NCBI GenBank assembly: GCA_965194535.1
Contig: OZ239145.1
Coordinates: 1,488,001-1,552,000 of the forward strand
Direction of reading: 5' to 3'
From: Verrucolacustris abundans
GTDB lineage: Bacteria; Verrucomicrobiota; Verrucomicrobiia; Methylacidiphilales; Verrucolacustridaceae
DNA: 64,000 nt
This document shows positions 55,357-62,477 of this stretch, in pieces. The translations under genes and the position numbers were made by a program. The notes below the pieces were generated by a model. It saw only the letters and a list, made by a program, of their open reading frames with translations, was not told where the DNA came from and made no database searches. Every line of letters begins with the position of its first letter. Position 1 is the first letter of the stretch.

Positions 55357-56193
55357 CTATTTCAGCCACTTGATGGCCATGAAGCCCCCGATCCCCATCA
55401 GGAATAAAAGGGTAACCGCCACCTCAAGATACTTTTCGATATGCGGCTTGAGTTTCGGCCCTCCTAGACGGATCCCGGCGGCAACGAGAAAGAACCGCCC
55501 AGCCCTACCCAGAATAGAGGCAGATATGACAGTAGGAATGGGAACTGCAAATACGCCTGATGCTACAGTAAACACTTTGTATGGGATCGGAGTAAACGCA
55601 GCCGTGAGGATAAAGAGAAAAGCATTTTGCTGATAAAAGCCCTCGACCTTCAAGAAAGTGGCCTCGGTAAATCCAGGCACGTGCGAAAAAAACCATGGCG
55701 CCACTGCTCCCCACAAAGCATGCCCAATCCACCATCCAAATACCCCTCCAGCCACTGAACCCACTGCGCACCAAAAGGCAAAATGAGCCCACTTCTTGGG
55801 ATGTGCAAAGCAGAGGGCCATGAGCAGGACATCGGGCGGGATCGGAAAGAAACTGGATTCGATAAAGGCGATGAAAACCAGAGCCGGAACCGCCTGCGGC
55901 GTGGCCGCCCAGTGAATCGTCCACCCATAAAGCCTGCGTAACCAGTTCTGCTTAGATTCGTGTTTCATCTCAATCTCCCCGCCACCCCAACGGATCCGTT
56001 TCCAGCGGTCTTTCAGCGCCACGGCTACAAAACCGCCCACCGCTACAGCCACCATACCAATGATTCCGTTGGCCTGTAGCATCCCTCTCCAGCCCAAGAT
56101 CCCCGCCAAAAGCAAAACCAGTAAGGCCAATCCCCCAGCAAGAAGAAGGGACGTCTTGTCTGCACTACTTTTCTGGTTCCCAGTCATGATCAT
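55357..56193 (-). CDS. VTT-domain (DedA/YqaA-like) membrane protein with N-terminal extension
   Basis: About 278 residues. The last ~200 are a YqaA-type VTT domain (F-I-E-S-S-F-F-P-I-P-P-D-V-L-L, G-S-V-A-G-G-V-F-G-W-W-I-G, F-T-P-I-P-Y-K-V-F-T, G-R-A-G-R-F) of the class tied to membrane and lipid homeostasis. About 75 residues precede it with two additional TM segments (L-L-L-A-G-G-L-A-L-L-V-L-L and G-I-I-G-M-V-A-V-A-V-G-G). Several ATG codons (56193, 56187) could start it, and an internal M-K-H-E-S could begin a shorter YqaA form. Confidence 0.75.
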   Translation of the reverse strand: MIMTGNQKSSADKTSLLLAGGLALLVLLLAGILGWRGMLQANGIIGMVAVAVGGFVAVALKDRWKRIRWGGGEIEMKHESKQNWLRRLYGWTIHWAATPQAVPALVFIAFIESSFFPIPPDVLLMALCFAHPKKWAHFAFWCAVGSVAGGVFGWWIGHALWGAVAPWFFSHVPGFTEATFLKVEGFYQQNAFLFILTAAFTPIPYKVFTVASGVFAVPIPTVISASILGRAGRFFLVAAGIRLGGPKLKPHIEKYLEVAVTLLFLMGIGGFMAIKWLK

Positions 56194-56232
56194 CCACAAT
56201 CCCGATTCTTAACATACAGGGCAAGCCTGCGA

Positions 56233-56979
56233 TTACAGATTGCCTACTACAAAATGCTTAGGCACAGCCACACTCGCTTCCCAATCGTTTCCACGGAAGG
56301 GCACTTTGACACGTTCCGCATGCAAAAACATACCCTGCTGACCTGTGCTTTTGGCAAAGGCCCTGTTTTTCTCAAAATCGCCGTACGTCCGATCCCCCAC
56401 AATCGGCAAATTTCTTTGCGAGCACTGAATTCGCAGTTGGTGCGTTCTCCCCGTCTTCGGTTCCAACTCCAATAAACTCATCGCTCCCGCAGCTCCTTTC
56501 CCCCTACCCCTCTCCTTCATCACCGCTTCAGCCCAAGAGCCGTTTCCGGGACGCGCTCGAACTCTCCCTTTATCCTTCACCACCTCAATCCGATCCTTCC
56601 AAACCGCGTTCACCCTCTCAGGCCATCCGAAAACCACCGCCACATACCTCTTTCTCACCTGATGCTGTGCAAACGCATACTTCACCTCAGCTGCAGTCTG
56701 CTCCTCACTGGCCACCAAAATAACCCCGGATGTCCCTCCATCCAATCGGTGTAAAAGCCAAACCTTACCCCCACCCTTATCTGGAGGGATGTGATACGCC
56801 TCATCCCTTAACGAGTAGCTGCACGTAAAAAGCGCTTGGGCATCTTTTCCTCCCTCTTTGGGTTGCGACCGAACCCCGCTCGGTTTACTCAGTGCATAAA
56901 GACCCGCAGGCCCCTCCTTCACAATTTCCACCCCAGGCCCCAAAGGCCACCGACCTAATGGTTTATTTTCCTCCGACAT
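56233..56979 (-). CDS. RluA-family RNA pseudouridine synthase
   Basis: 248 residues, catalytic domain only, without an S4 domain. The catalytic Asp is in L-L-H-R-L-D-G-G-T-S-G; downstream R-T-H-Q-L-R-I-Q and P-I-V-G-D-x-x-Y-G-D are standard. Target site cannot be assigned. It overlaps the tadA 3' end by 17 bases, forming a small RNA-modification operon. Confidence 0.88.
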   Translation of the reverse strand: MSEENKPLGRWPLGPGVEIVKEGPAGLYALSKPSGVRSQPKEGGKDAQALFTCSYSLRDEAYHIPPDKGGGKVWLLHRLDGGTSGVILVASEEQTAAEVKYAFAQHQVRKRYVAVVFGWPERVNAVWKDRIEVVKDKGRVRARPGNGSWAEAVMKERGRGKGAAGAMSLLELEPKTGRTHQLRIQCSQRNLPIVGDRTYGDFEKNRAFAKSTGQQGMFLHAERVKVPFRGNDWEASVAVPKHFVVGNL

Positions 56980-57433
56980 CCTGAGCCGCTCTCTGTTTTT
57001 GAAAAAAATCCCTTAGCAGATCCCGACACTCCTCCGCCTTCACACCGCTCCGTATCTCACACTTGTGATTCAGCCCCTCAAACTGAAGCAAATTGAGCGC
57101 GCCTCCAGCTGCACCCCCCTTGGGATCCGACACCCCATAAACAACTCTTTTTACCCTCGATAAAACAATTGCCCCCGCACACATCGGACACGGCTCCTTG
57201 GTCACATAAACTGTCGCCTCGTTCAGACGCCAATCCCCTATCTCCCCCGCTGCTGCTGTCACCACCAGCATCTCCGCATGGGCCGTCGCATCCTTCAACT
57301 CTTCCACTTGATTATGCGCTTTGGTAAGAACCGCGCCATTCACCACCAATACGGCTCCAACGGGAACCTCCCCCTTAGCGGCCGCCTTCCGTGCTTGGCG
57401 TAAGGCCTCTTCCATGAAATGTTCATCTGTCAC
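56963..57433 (-). CDS. tadA: tRNA-specific adenosine deaminase
   Basis: Makes inosine at tRNA position 34. About 156 residues from GTG at 57433 (or 150 from ATG at 57415). Zinc motifs T-A-H-A-E-M and P-C-P-M-C-A-G are present, with V-P-V-G-A-V-L-V. The in-frame extension up to 57595 is antisense to ygfZ and not conserved-looking. Confidence 0.9.
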   Translation of the reverse strand: MTDEHFMEEALRQARKAAAKGEVPVGAVLVVNGAVLTKAHNQVEELKDATAHAEMLVVTAAAGEIGDWRLNEATVYVTKEPCPMCAGAIVLSRVKRVVYGVSDPKGGAAGGALNLLQFEGLNHKCEIRSGVKAEECRDLLRDFFQKQRAAQDVGGK

Positions 57434-57445
57434 CCCAACACTCTG

Positions 57446-58315
57446 ATGAATCCCGAGCTCCTCCAAAAGATCAAATCTCCATCCTCCTCTTGGATGCCCG
57501 GCCCCCGCACCCTCCTCCGCCTCACGGGCGCCGACCGCCTTCGCTTCCTCAACGGCCAAGTCACTCAAGACATAAAGAAACTCCCTCCAGGGCATGCCGT
57601 CCGATCTGCCATCACCTCCTCAAAAGGCCGACTCGAGGCCGATCTCCACATCGCCTCCACACCCGACTCCCTCCTCATTGAAACCGACTTCTCGCTTCGT
57701 GAATCAATCCGGTCCCGAATCGAAAAATTCATCGTCGCAGATGATGCAACCCTTGAGGACATCTCCTCCTCCTACACCCTCGCCCACTTCCCAGCCCTTT
57801 CATCCCCGCCCTCCGATACCCCAAAAGATGCCCTCTTTTTTCTATGTTCCCGCTTTCGCGAGCCAGGACTCGATCTCTGGATTCCCACACCATCCAATTG
57901 GCGCCCCAACCCCTCTCCACTCTCAGACTGGGAACCCCTCCGCATCAGTCGTGGCCTTCCTCTTTGGGGAGTGGATGTCGGACCCGACACCCTCCCTCCC
58001 GAAGCCGGGTTCGAATCCGACGCCATCAGTTCCACAAAAGGTTGCTACATCGGCCAAGAGGTTATGTCCCGCCTCCGAAGCGTCGGCCACGTCAACCGCC
58101 ACCTCTGTGTCTTGGGCACAAGCGATACCGCACCTAAACAATTGGGAGAATGCACAACCTCGGACGGAATCGTTTTGGGGAAAATGAGTAGCCTAGCCTC
58201 GGACCCCAATTTACCGGGTTCGGTAGCCCTAGGCATGATCAAACGGGACTATGCAATAGTCGGAAATTCAGTATTGGCCGAAGGGGCATCTTGGACCATT
58301 CTTCGACATGCTTAA
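57446..58315 (+). CDS. ygfZ: YgfZ/GcvT-like folate-binding protein
   Basis: 289 residues. L-R-F-L-N-G-Q-V-T-Q-D (folate-binding barrel), and the YgfZ signature K-G-C-Y-I-G-Q-E-V-M-S-R-L with its conserved Cys. YgfZ supports Fe-S enzyme repair (MiaB type) with tetrahydrofolate. ATG at 57446 chosen; divergent from tadA, starts 12 bases apart. Overlaps the next gene by 8 bases. Confidence 0.88.
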   Translation: MNPELLQKIKSPSSSWMPGPRTLLRLTGADRLRFLNGQVTQDIKKLPPGHAVRSAITSSKGRLEADLHIASTPDSLLIETDFSLRESIRSRIEKFIVADDATLEDISSSYTLAHFPALSSPPSDTPKDALFFLCSRFREPGLDLWIPTPSNWRPNPSPLSDWEPLRISRGLPLWGVDVGPDTLPPEAGFESDAISSTKGCYIGQEVMSRLRSVGHVNRHLCVLGTSDTAPKQLGECTTSDGIVLGKMSSLASDPNLPGSVALGMIKRDYAIVGNSVLAEGASWTILRHA

Positions 58316-58931
58316 ACAAACTCTACCTACTTTTCTGGCCTCTCTTCTCCTCGCTTTTGCCGCGCATGCGGCTGAAACCACCACCCCCACCCCAAAGGAA
58401 TCCAACGACATGAAACCTACCCTCATTGAAGAAGATATCATTACCATCACCACAGACGACGGCGTGATCGTCATCAAACTCGACTTGGTGAATTGCCCGA
58501 AGCATGCCGAAAACTTTAAAAAACTTGTGAAAGAGGGATATTATGACGGCACCACCTTCCACCGCGTGATCCCCGGCTTCATGATTCAGGGCGGTGATCC
58601 CAAGAGCAAAAATGCCGATGATCGCGGCTCTCACGGCACAGGCGGCCCTGGCTATACCGTTCCTGCGGAAATCAAAAACAAGCACAAGCGGGGCACTGTC
58701 TCCGCCGCTCGCACAGGTGACGAAGTCAACCCGCAGAGAAATTCCAGCGGCAGCCAGTTCTTCATTTGTGTGACCGAAACCGCTTTCCTCGATGGTCAAT
58801 ACTCCGCTTTCGGTGAAGTCATTGAAGGCATGGAGGTGGCCGATAAGATTGTCGCAAAACCAAGGGACCCCAGGGATAACCCCAAAACTCCCGTCACGAT
58901 GAAGGCGAAGCTCGGTCGTCCGAAAAACTAG
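58308..58931 (+). CDS. Exported cyclophilin-type peptidyl-prolyl isomerase
   Basis: 207 residues, signal peptide about 1-22 (A-H-A cleavage). Cyclophilin core: F-H-R-V-I-P-G-F-M-I-Q-G-G-D, G-T-V-S-A-A-R, G-S-Q-F-F-I, L-D-G-Q-Y-S-A-F-G-E-V. The usual W near L-D-G is absent, as in some bacterial forms. Periplasmic folding catalyst. Followed by a terminator. Confidence 0.93.
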   Translation: MLKQTLPTFLASLLLAFAAHAAETTTPTPKESNDMKPTLIEEDIITITTDDGVIVIKLDLVNCPKHAENFKKLVKEGYYDGTTFHRVIPGFMIQGGDPKSKNADDRGSHGTGGPGYTVPAEIKNKHKRGTVSAARTGDEVNPQRNSSGSQFFICVTETAFLDGQYSAFGEVIEGMEVADKIVAKPRDPRDNPKTPVTMKAKLGRPKN

Positions 58932-58947
58932 TCACGTCTCAAAACAA

Positions 58948-58985
58948 AAAACCCAGCCTCGATTTTATCGGGGCTGGGTTTTTGC
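58948..58985. terminator. Bidirectional intrinsic terminator
   Basis: AACCCAGCC and GGCTGGGTT arms with an extended CGAT/ATCG inner stem, flanked by A-run on one side and TTTTT on the other. It can end both the plus-strand cyclophilin gene and the minus-strand small gene. Confidence 0.8.
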
Positions 58986-58997
58986 TTTTACGAAACG

Positions 58998-59162
58998 TTA
59001 TTTTTTGTTGCCCGAGGTAGAATTGTTGGTCTCAGAACTCTTTTTCTTTTTTGCACCACTATCATCATCTCCACAACTACCACAGCCTTCGCCGGCCATA
59101 GTTGCAGATGCCAAACCAACCACCAACCCCAACACAGCAAGACGAATCAATTTATTTATCAT
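58998..59162 (-). CDS. Small exported Cys-containing peptide, function unknown
   Basis: 54 residues: basic N-terminus M-I-N-K-L-I-R-L, hydrophobic core, cleavage near M-A-G, then a G-E-G-C-G-S-C-G motif, three Asp and a Lys/Ser/Asn-rich tail. Signal-peptide statistics and a terminator 13 bases beyond its stop support it as a real gene. Similar C-G-x-C-G tails occur in small proteobacterial and verrucomicrobial secreted peptides; metal binding is a guess. Confidence 0.65.
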   Translation of the reverse strand: MINKLIRLAVLGLVVGLASATMAGEGCGSCGDDDSGAKKKKSSETNNSTSGNKK

Positions 59163-59197
59163 TTAGTTAAAATAGAAAGTTTCCGAGTGAATGCAAG

Positions 59198-59812
59198 TCA
59201 CTCGCTCTGGATTGCGCTTAAGCTCTTCTTCAACAACGAGATGCCTGCCTCCTGGCTTTTCTCTGGATGAAACTGAAACCCAGCAACTTTCCCTTTCTTA
59301 ACCCCGCTAGGAAACCAACCCCCATACTCTGTTTCACATATCAGATATTCTACGGGCACCGATTCAGGACGGTAGGAGTGAACATGATAGAAAAACCTGT
59401 CCCCACCCTCAAAGTAACTTCTTTTTGTATCCTGCACTCGCACCTCGCTCCATCCAATCAGTGGAATTTTCAACCCTTTGGCCTGGAATTTAGCCACGCG
59501 CCCAGAAAAAAGTCCCAACCCCTTAACTCCAGGCGCCTCCTCCCCCTCCTCCCAAAGAAGTTGATAGCCCAAACAGATTCCCAAAAACGGACGATCCGCT
59601 TTCACCCACTCCCGTAAAGGTTCCCACAATTTTCTTTGTTTCAATCCCTCCACTGCATCCCCAAATGAACCTACCCCAGGTAAAATCACCGTTGTGGCCT
59701 TTTCCAAACTTGCCGGATCCTCCACCCGCGTAACGGCAGCTCCAGCACTCTCCAAGGCTCTCTCCACGCTTCGTAGATTTCCCCGACCATAATCGATCAT
59801 CGACACATTCAT
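59198..59812 (-). CDS. hisH: Imidazole glycerol phosphate synthase, glutaminase subunit
   Basis: Supplies ammonia to HisF in histidine synthesis. 204 residues from ATG at 59812. Catalytic Cys80 in F-L-G-I-C-L-G-Y-Q, His182 and Glu184 in F-Q-F-H-P-E-K-S; I-D-Y-G-R-G-N-L and I-L-P-G-V-G-S-F-G are also present. hisF is not adjacent. Followed upstream by a HAD gene. Confidence 0.94.
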   Translation of the reverse strand: MNVSMIDYGRGNLRSVERALESAGAAVTRVEDPASLEKATTVILPGVGSFGDAVEGLKQRKLWEPLREWVKADRPFLGICLGYQLLWEEGEEAPGVKGLGLFSGRVAKFQAKGLKIPLIGWSEVRVQDTKRSYFEGGDRFFYHVHSYRPESVPVEYLICETEYGGWFPSGVKKGKVAGFQFHPEKSQEAGISLLKKSLSAIQSE

Positions 59813-59839
59813 CACGTCTATCTTACCAAACCCCATCTC

Positions 59840-60505
59840 CTAGGGTGATGTTTTTCTTCCCTCCACACCTAGGCGTAACTCCCCTAATCCATTCACCACA
59901 TTTGTCCTACAACGACCCAGTCGATCCCGACTATTGTGGCCGCAAGGAATCAACACACACTCCACCCCCATCGCTTCGGCCACCTCCGCATCGTGTGTCG
60001 TGTCTCCGATCAAAAGCGTCTCCGACGGTGAAACATGAAGCTCTTGAAGCATTCTCAACCCGTGCTCCACCTTTCCCTCTGCATAGTGATTCCGACTACC
60101 CGCCACGCTCTTAAAATGACTCCTGACTCCAAAATGCCCTAAAAATGCCTCGAGCGATCCGTGGGAGTAAGCGGATAGCACCGCCTGCGATAAACCCGCA
60201 CCCTCCACACGTTTCAGCAGTTCTTTTGCTCCAATCTGCAGGCGACACTCCAATTTCCTCTTTTCGTACTCAACAATGAACTCGGTCCCAGCCTCTTCAA
60301 ATGACTCCTTTTTCCAATCAAAACCAACCTTTCGGTAGTACCCCTCAACCGGAAAATCGAAGATCGCCTCATATCTCTCGGCACTCAGCGTAGGCAACCC
60401 ACGTTTTCGTAGCTGTCCGTTCATAATGTCCCGGCACAACCAAGCATCATCCAATAACGTTCCGTTCCAATCCCAGATCAGATGCCGATAGACGCTCAAA
60501 TCCAT
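59840..60505 (-). CDS. HAD-superfamily phosphatase
   Basis: 221 residues. Motif I is I-W-D-W-N-G-T-L-L-D-D, motif II is V-L-S-A-Y-S, and motif IV is L-I-G-D-T-T-H-D-A-E-V-A. Similar to the phosphoglycolate-phosphatase group. Twenty-seven bases separate it from hisH on the same strand, so a histidinol-phosphate role is possible but not shown. Confidence 0.85.
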   Translation of the reverse strand: MDLSVYRHLIWDWNGTLLDDAWLCRDIMNGQLRKRGLPTLSAERYEAIFDFPVEGYYRKVGFDWKKESFEEAGTEFIVEYEKRKLECRLQIGAKELLKRVEGAGLSQAVLSAYSHGSLEAFLGHFGVRSHFKSVAGSRNHYAEGKVEHGLRMLQELHVSPSETLLIGDTTHDAEVAEAMGVECVLIPCGHNSRDRLGRCRTNVVNGLGELRLGVEGRKTSP

Positions 60506-60551
60506 CCCTGACTCTACCCTGTGAGTTACTCCATCATCACCCTCTTTCCGA

Positions 60552-60580
60552 TTTCACCGCCCATGCCTACCGATTAGATT
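60552..60580 (+). promoter_or_regulatory. Promoter abutting the MFS gene start codon
   Basis: TTTCAC (60552-60557), 17-base spacer, TAGATT (60575-60580), then six bases to ATG at 60587. GAGGGC directly before ATG is too close to serve as SD. Confidence 0.5.
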
Positions 60581-60586
60581 GAGGGC

Positions 60587-61966
60587 ATGCATCTTCCTAC
60601 CCCTGCGTCTCGCCTTGTCCATCCCGCGGGCTTCCGCAAAAGACGCAGCCTGAACTGGATTTCGATCGGCCTTCTATACGGTGCCTACTACATGTGCAGA
60701 TACAACTTTCGGTTTGCCACCCCAGGCATGATTGCCGAATTCCACTTCACCACATCACAAATCACCGACATGCTGGCCATCTGGTCTCTTGCGTACGGTA
60801 CTGGCCAACTCATCAACGGCCTCCTGACCGATAAGATTGGTGGACGTGCCTCCCTTCTGATTGGTGCCATCGGAACCATCGCGATCAACCTCATCTTCGG
60901 TTTCGCTTCCCTTGCAGGAACCTTTATGACTTTCTCCCTGATCTGGTTGATGAATGGCTGGTTTCAATCCTTTGGCTGTCCAGGAATGGTCAAAATCAAC
61001 GCCGCTTGGTTCGCACGACAAGAACGAGGCACCTTCTCGGGAATTTTCGGTCTTATGATTCAGCTCGGACAAGTGGCAGTCAGCTTCATCTCCCCTCTGA
61101 TCCTTGCAGGCTTTACCTTTTTTGCCTTCACCGTTCCAGAAGGGGAGTGGCGATGGCTCTTCCGCATCCCTCCCCTCTTCACGGCGGTGGCGGCAATCTT
61201 TATGTACTTTGCCGCTCGTCCAACACCCGACGAGGCAGGGTTTCCAGGAGCCATTCAGGACGAAATTGATAACTCCGCGGGAGTCACCGTTTCCTTAATG
61301 GAATCCTTCCGCACAATCTTCACCCATCCCCTTGTCTGGTTTTATGCGGCTGCATACGCCTGCACAGGTGCCGTTCGTTCCAGCTCAGACCAGATCGCGA
61401 TCCTCTATTTCCAAGATCAGATGGGTTTTGATATGAAAACCAATATCCCTGCCGCAGCTCGCCGTACCTTGGAGCTGATGCCCCTTGTCGCCGTCGCAGG
61501 CTCTTTCATTGCAGGCTGGGTCTCAGATCGCTTTTTTAAGGGCCACCGCTCTCCCGTGGCTATGTCCCTTTACATAATCGAAGCCGTGGTGATCTCAATC
61601 GCAGCCGTCGTGCTCCTGCTCGGCCATGTGGGACCTACTGCGGGGGGAATTCTCCTCGGTTGCACCATCCTTGTCCTCATCTCCTTTACCGCTAACTCCA
61701 CCCACTCTATCGTTGGCTCTGCTGCGCCGATGGATATCGGGGGAAAGAAAATGGCTGGATTTGCCGCTGGCGTAATCGACTCCTTTCAATACTACGGAGC
61801 CGCGATTTCCCTCTCCCTTACCGGACGAGTACTCGAAGCGACCAAAGCTCAGTACGGCTATACATTCTGGTTCGTTATTATGGCTGGATTCGGAGTCTTT
61901 GGAGCCATCGCCATGAACCATGTCCGCAAACTCCACAACCTTCAGCGCTCACCCGCTAGAGCTTAG
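60587..61966 (+). CDS. MFS transporter, organophosphate:phosphate antiporter (OPA)-like
   Basis: 459 residues, 12 TM. Y-M-C-R-Y-N-F in TM1, L-x-x-G-x-x-L-T-D-K-I-G-G-R (MFS motif A) and the W-F-Q-S-F-G-C-P-x-M-V-K segment match the GlpT/UhpT/UhpC group, which exchanges phosphate for sugar or glycerol phosphates. Could equally be a sensor like UhpC. Monocistronic. Confidence 0.85.
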   Translation: MHLPTPASRLVHPAGFRKRRSLNWISIGLLYGAYYMCRYNFRFATPGMIAEFHFTTSQITDMLAIWSLAYGTGQLINGLLTDKIGGRASLLIGAIGTIAINLIFGFASLAGTFMTFSLIWLMNGWFQSFGCPGMVKINAAWFARQERGTFSGIFGLMIQLGQVAVSFISPLILAGFTFFAFTVPEGEWRWLFRIPPLFTAVAAIFMYFAARPTPDEAGFPGAIQDEIDNSAGVTVSLMESFRTIFTHPLVWFYAAAYACTGAVRSSSDQIAILYFQDQMGFDMKTNIPAAARRTLELMPLVAVAGSFIAGWVSDRFFKGHRSPVAMSLYIIEAVVISIAAVVLLLGHVGPTAGGILLGCTILVLISFTANSTHSIVGSAAPMDIGGKKMAGFAAGVIDSFQYYGAAISLSLTGRVLEATKAQYGYTFWFVIMAGFGVFGAIAMNHVRKLHNLQRSPARA

Positions 61967-61994
61967 AGTTTAGGTCAGAGACCCTATCTCTGAT

Positions 61995-62477
61995 TTACTT
62001 CGATTCTGGCGATTGGCCGGATAACCAACTCAAAACCAGCATCCCCACACCTATACTAATCGCCGCATCCGCAACATTAAAGGCGGGCCACGACCAACGC
62101 CCGTAGTGGAAATCCAGAAAATCGATCACGTAGCCTACCCGCATCCGATCGATCAGATTTCCGACCGCCCCGCCAGCAACCAATCCCGCCACCACCTGCA
62201 CCCACCGCTTCCGCCAATCCCATTCCCGAGTGAACCAACCAGCAAAAATCAGGATCCCCAACGCAAGAAGCCCGGTCAGCAGGTTGTTCCCCTGTGCCAT
62301 CCCAAACGCCACACCCGTGTTATGAACCCGCGTCAGGGAAAAAAGTCCCGGAAGAATCGGAACCTCCAAGCCCTCCCTCATCTTTCCCTCCACAAGAATT
62401 TTCGTGATCTGATCCACCACCACCAAACCCAGCCCCACCGGTAAAAACAATCCTCCCCCGACTTTTCCTTCCTTCAA
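61995..62477 (-). CDS. lspA: Lipoprotein signal peptidase (signal peptidase II)
   Basis: Aspartyl protease releasing lipoprotein signal peptides. 160 residues from TTG at 62477, which overlaps the ileS stop as TTGA; the frame open to 62570 runs inside ileS. D-Q-I-T-K at TM1, N-T-G-V-A-F-G, and the catalytic Asp residues in G-N-L-I-D-R and F-N-V-A-D-A-A-I-S-I-G. Usual ileS-lspA linkage. Confidence 0.94.
   Translation of the reverse strand: MKEGKVGGGLFLPVGLGLVVVDQITKILVEGKMREGLEVPILPGLFSLTRVHNTGVAFGMAQGNNLLTGLLALGILIFAGWFTREWDWRKRWVQVVAGLVAGGAVGNLIDRMRVGYVIDFLDFHYGRWSWPAFNVADAAISIGVGMLVLSWLSGQSPESK

Noticed and set aside
57434..57595. N-terminal extension of tadA
   Set aside because: Antisense to ygfZ and outside the deaminase fold.
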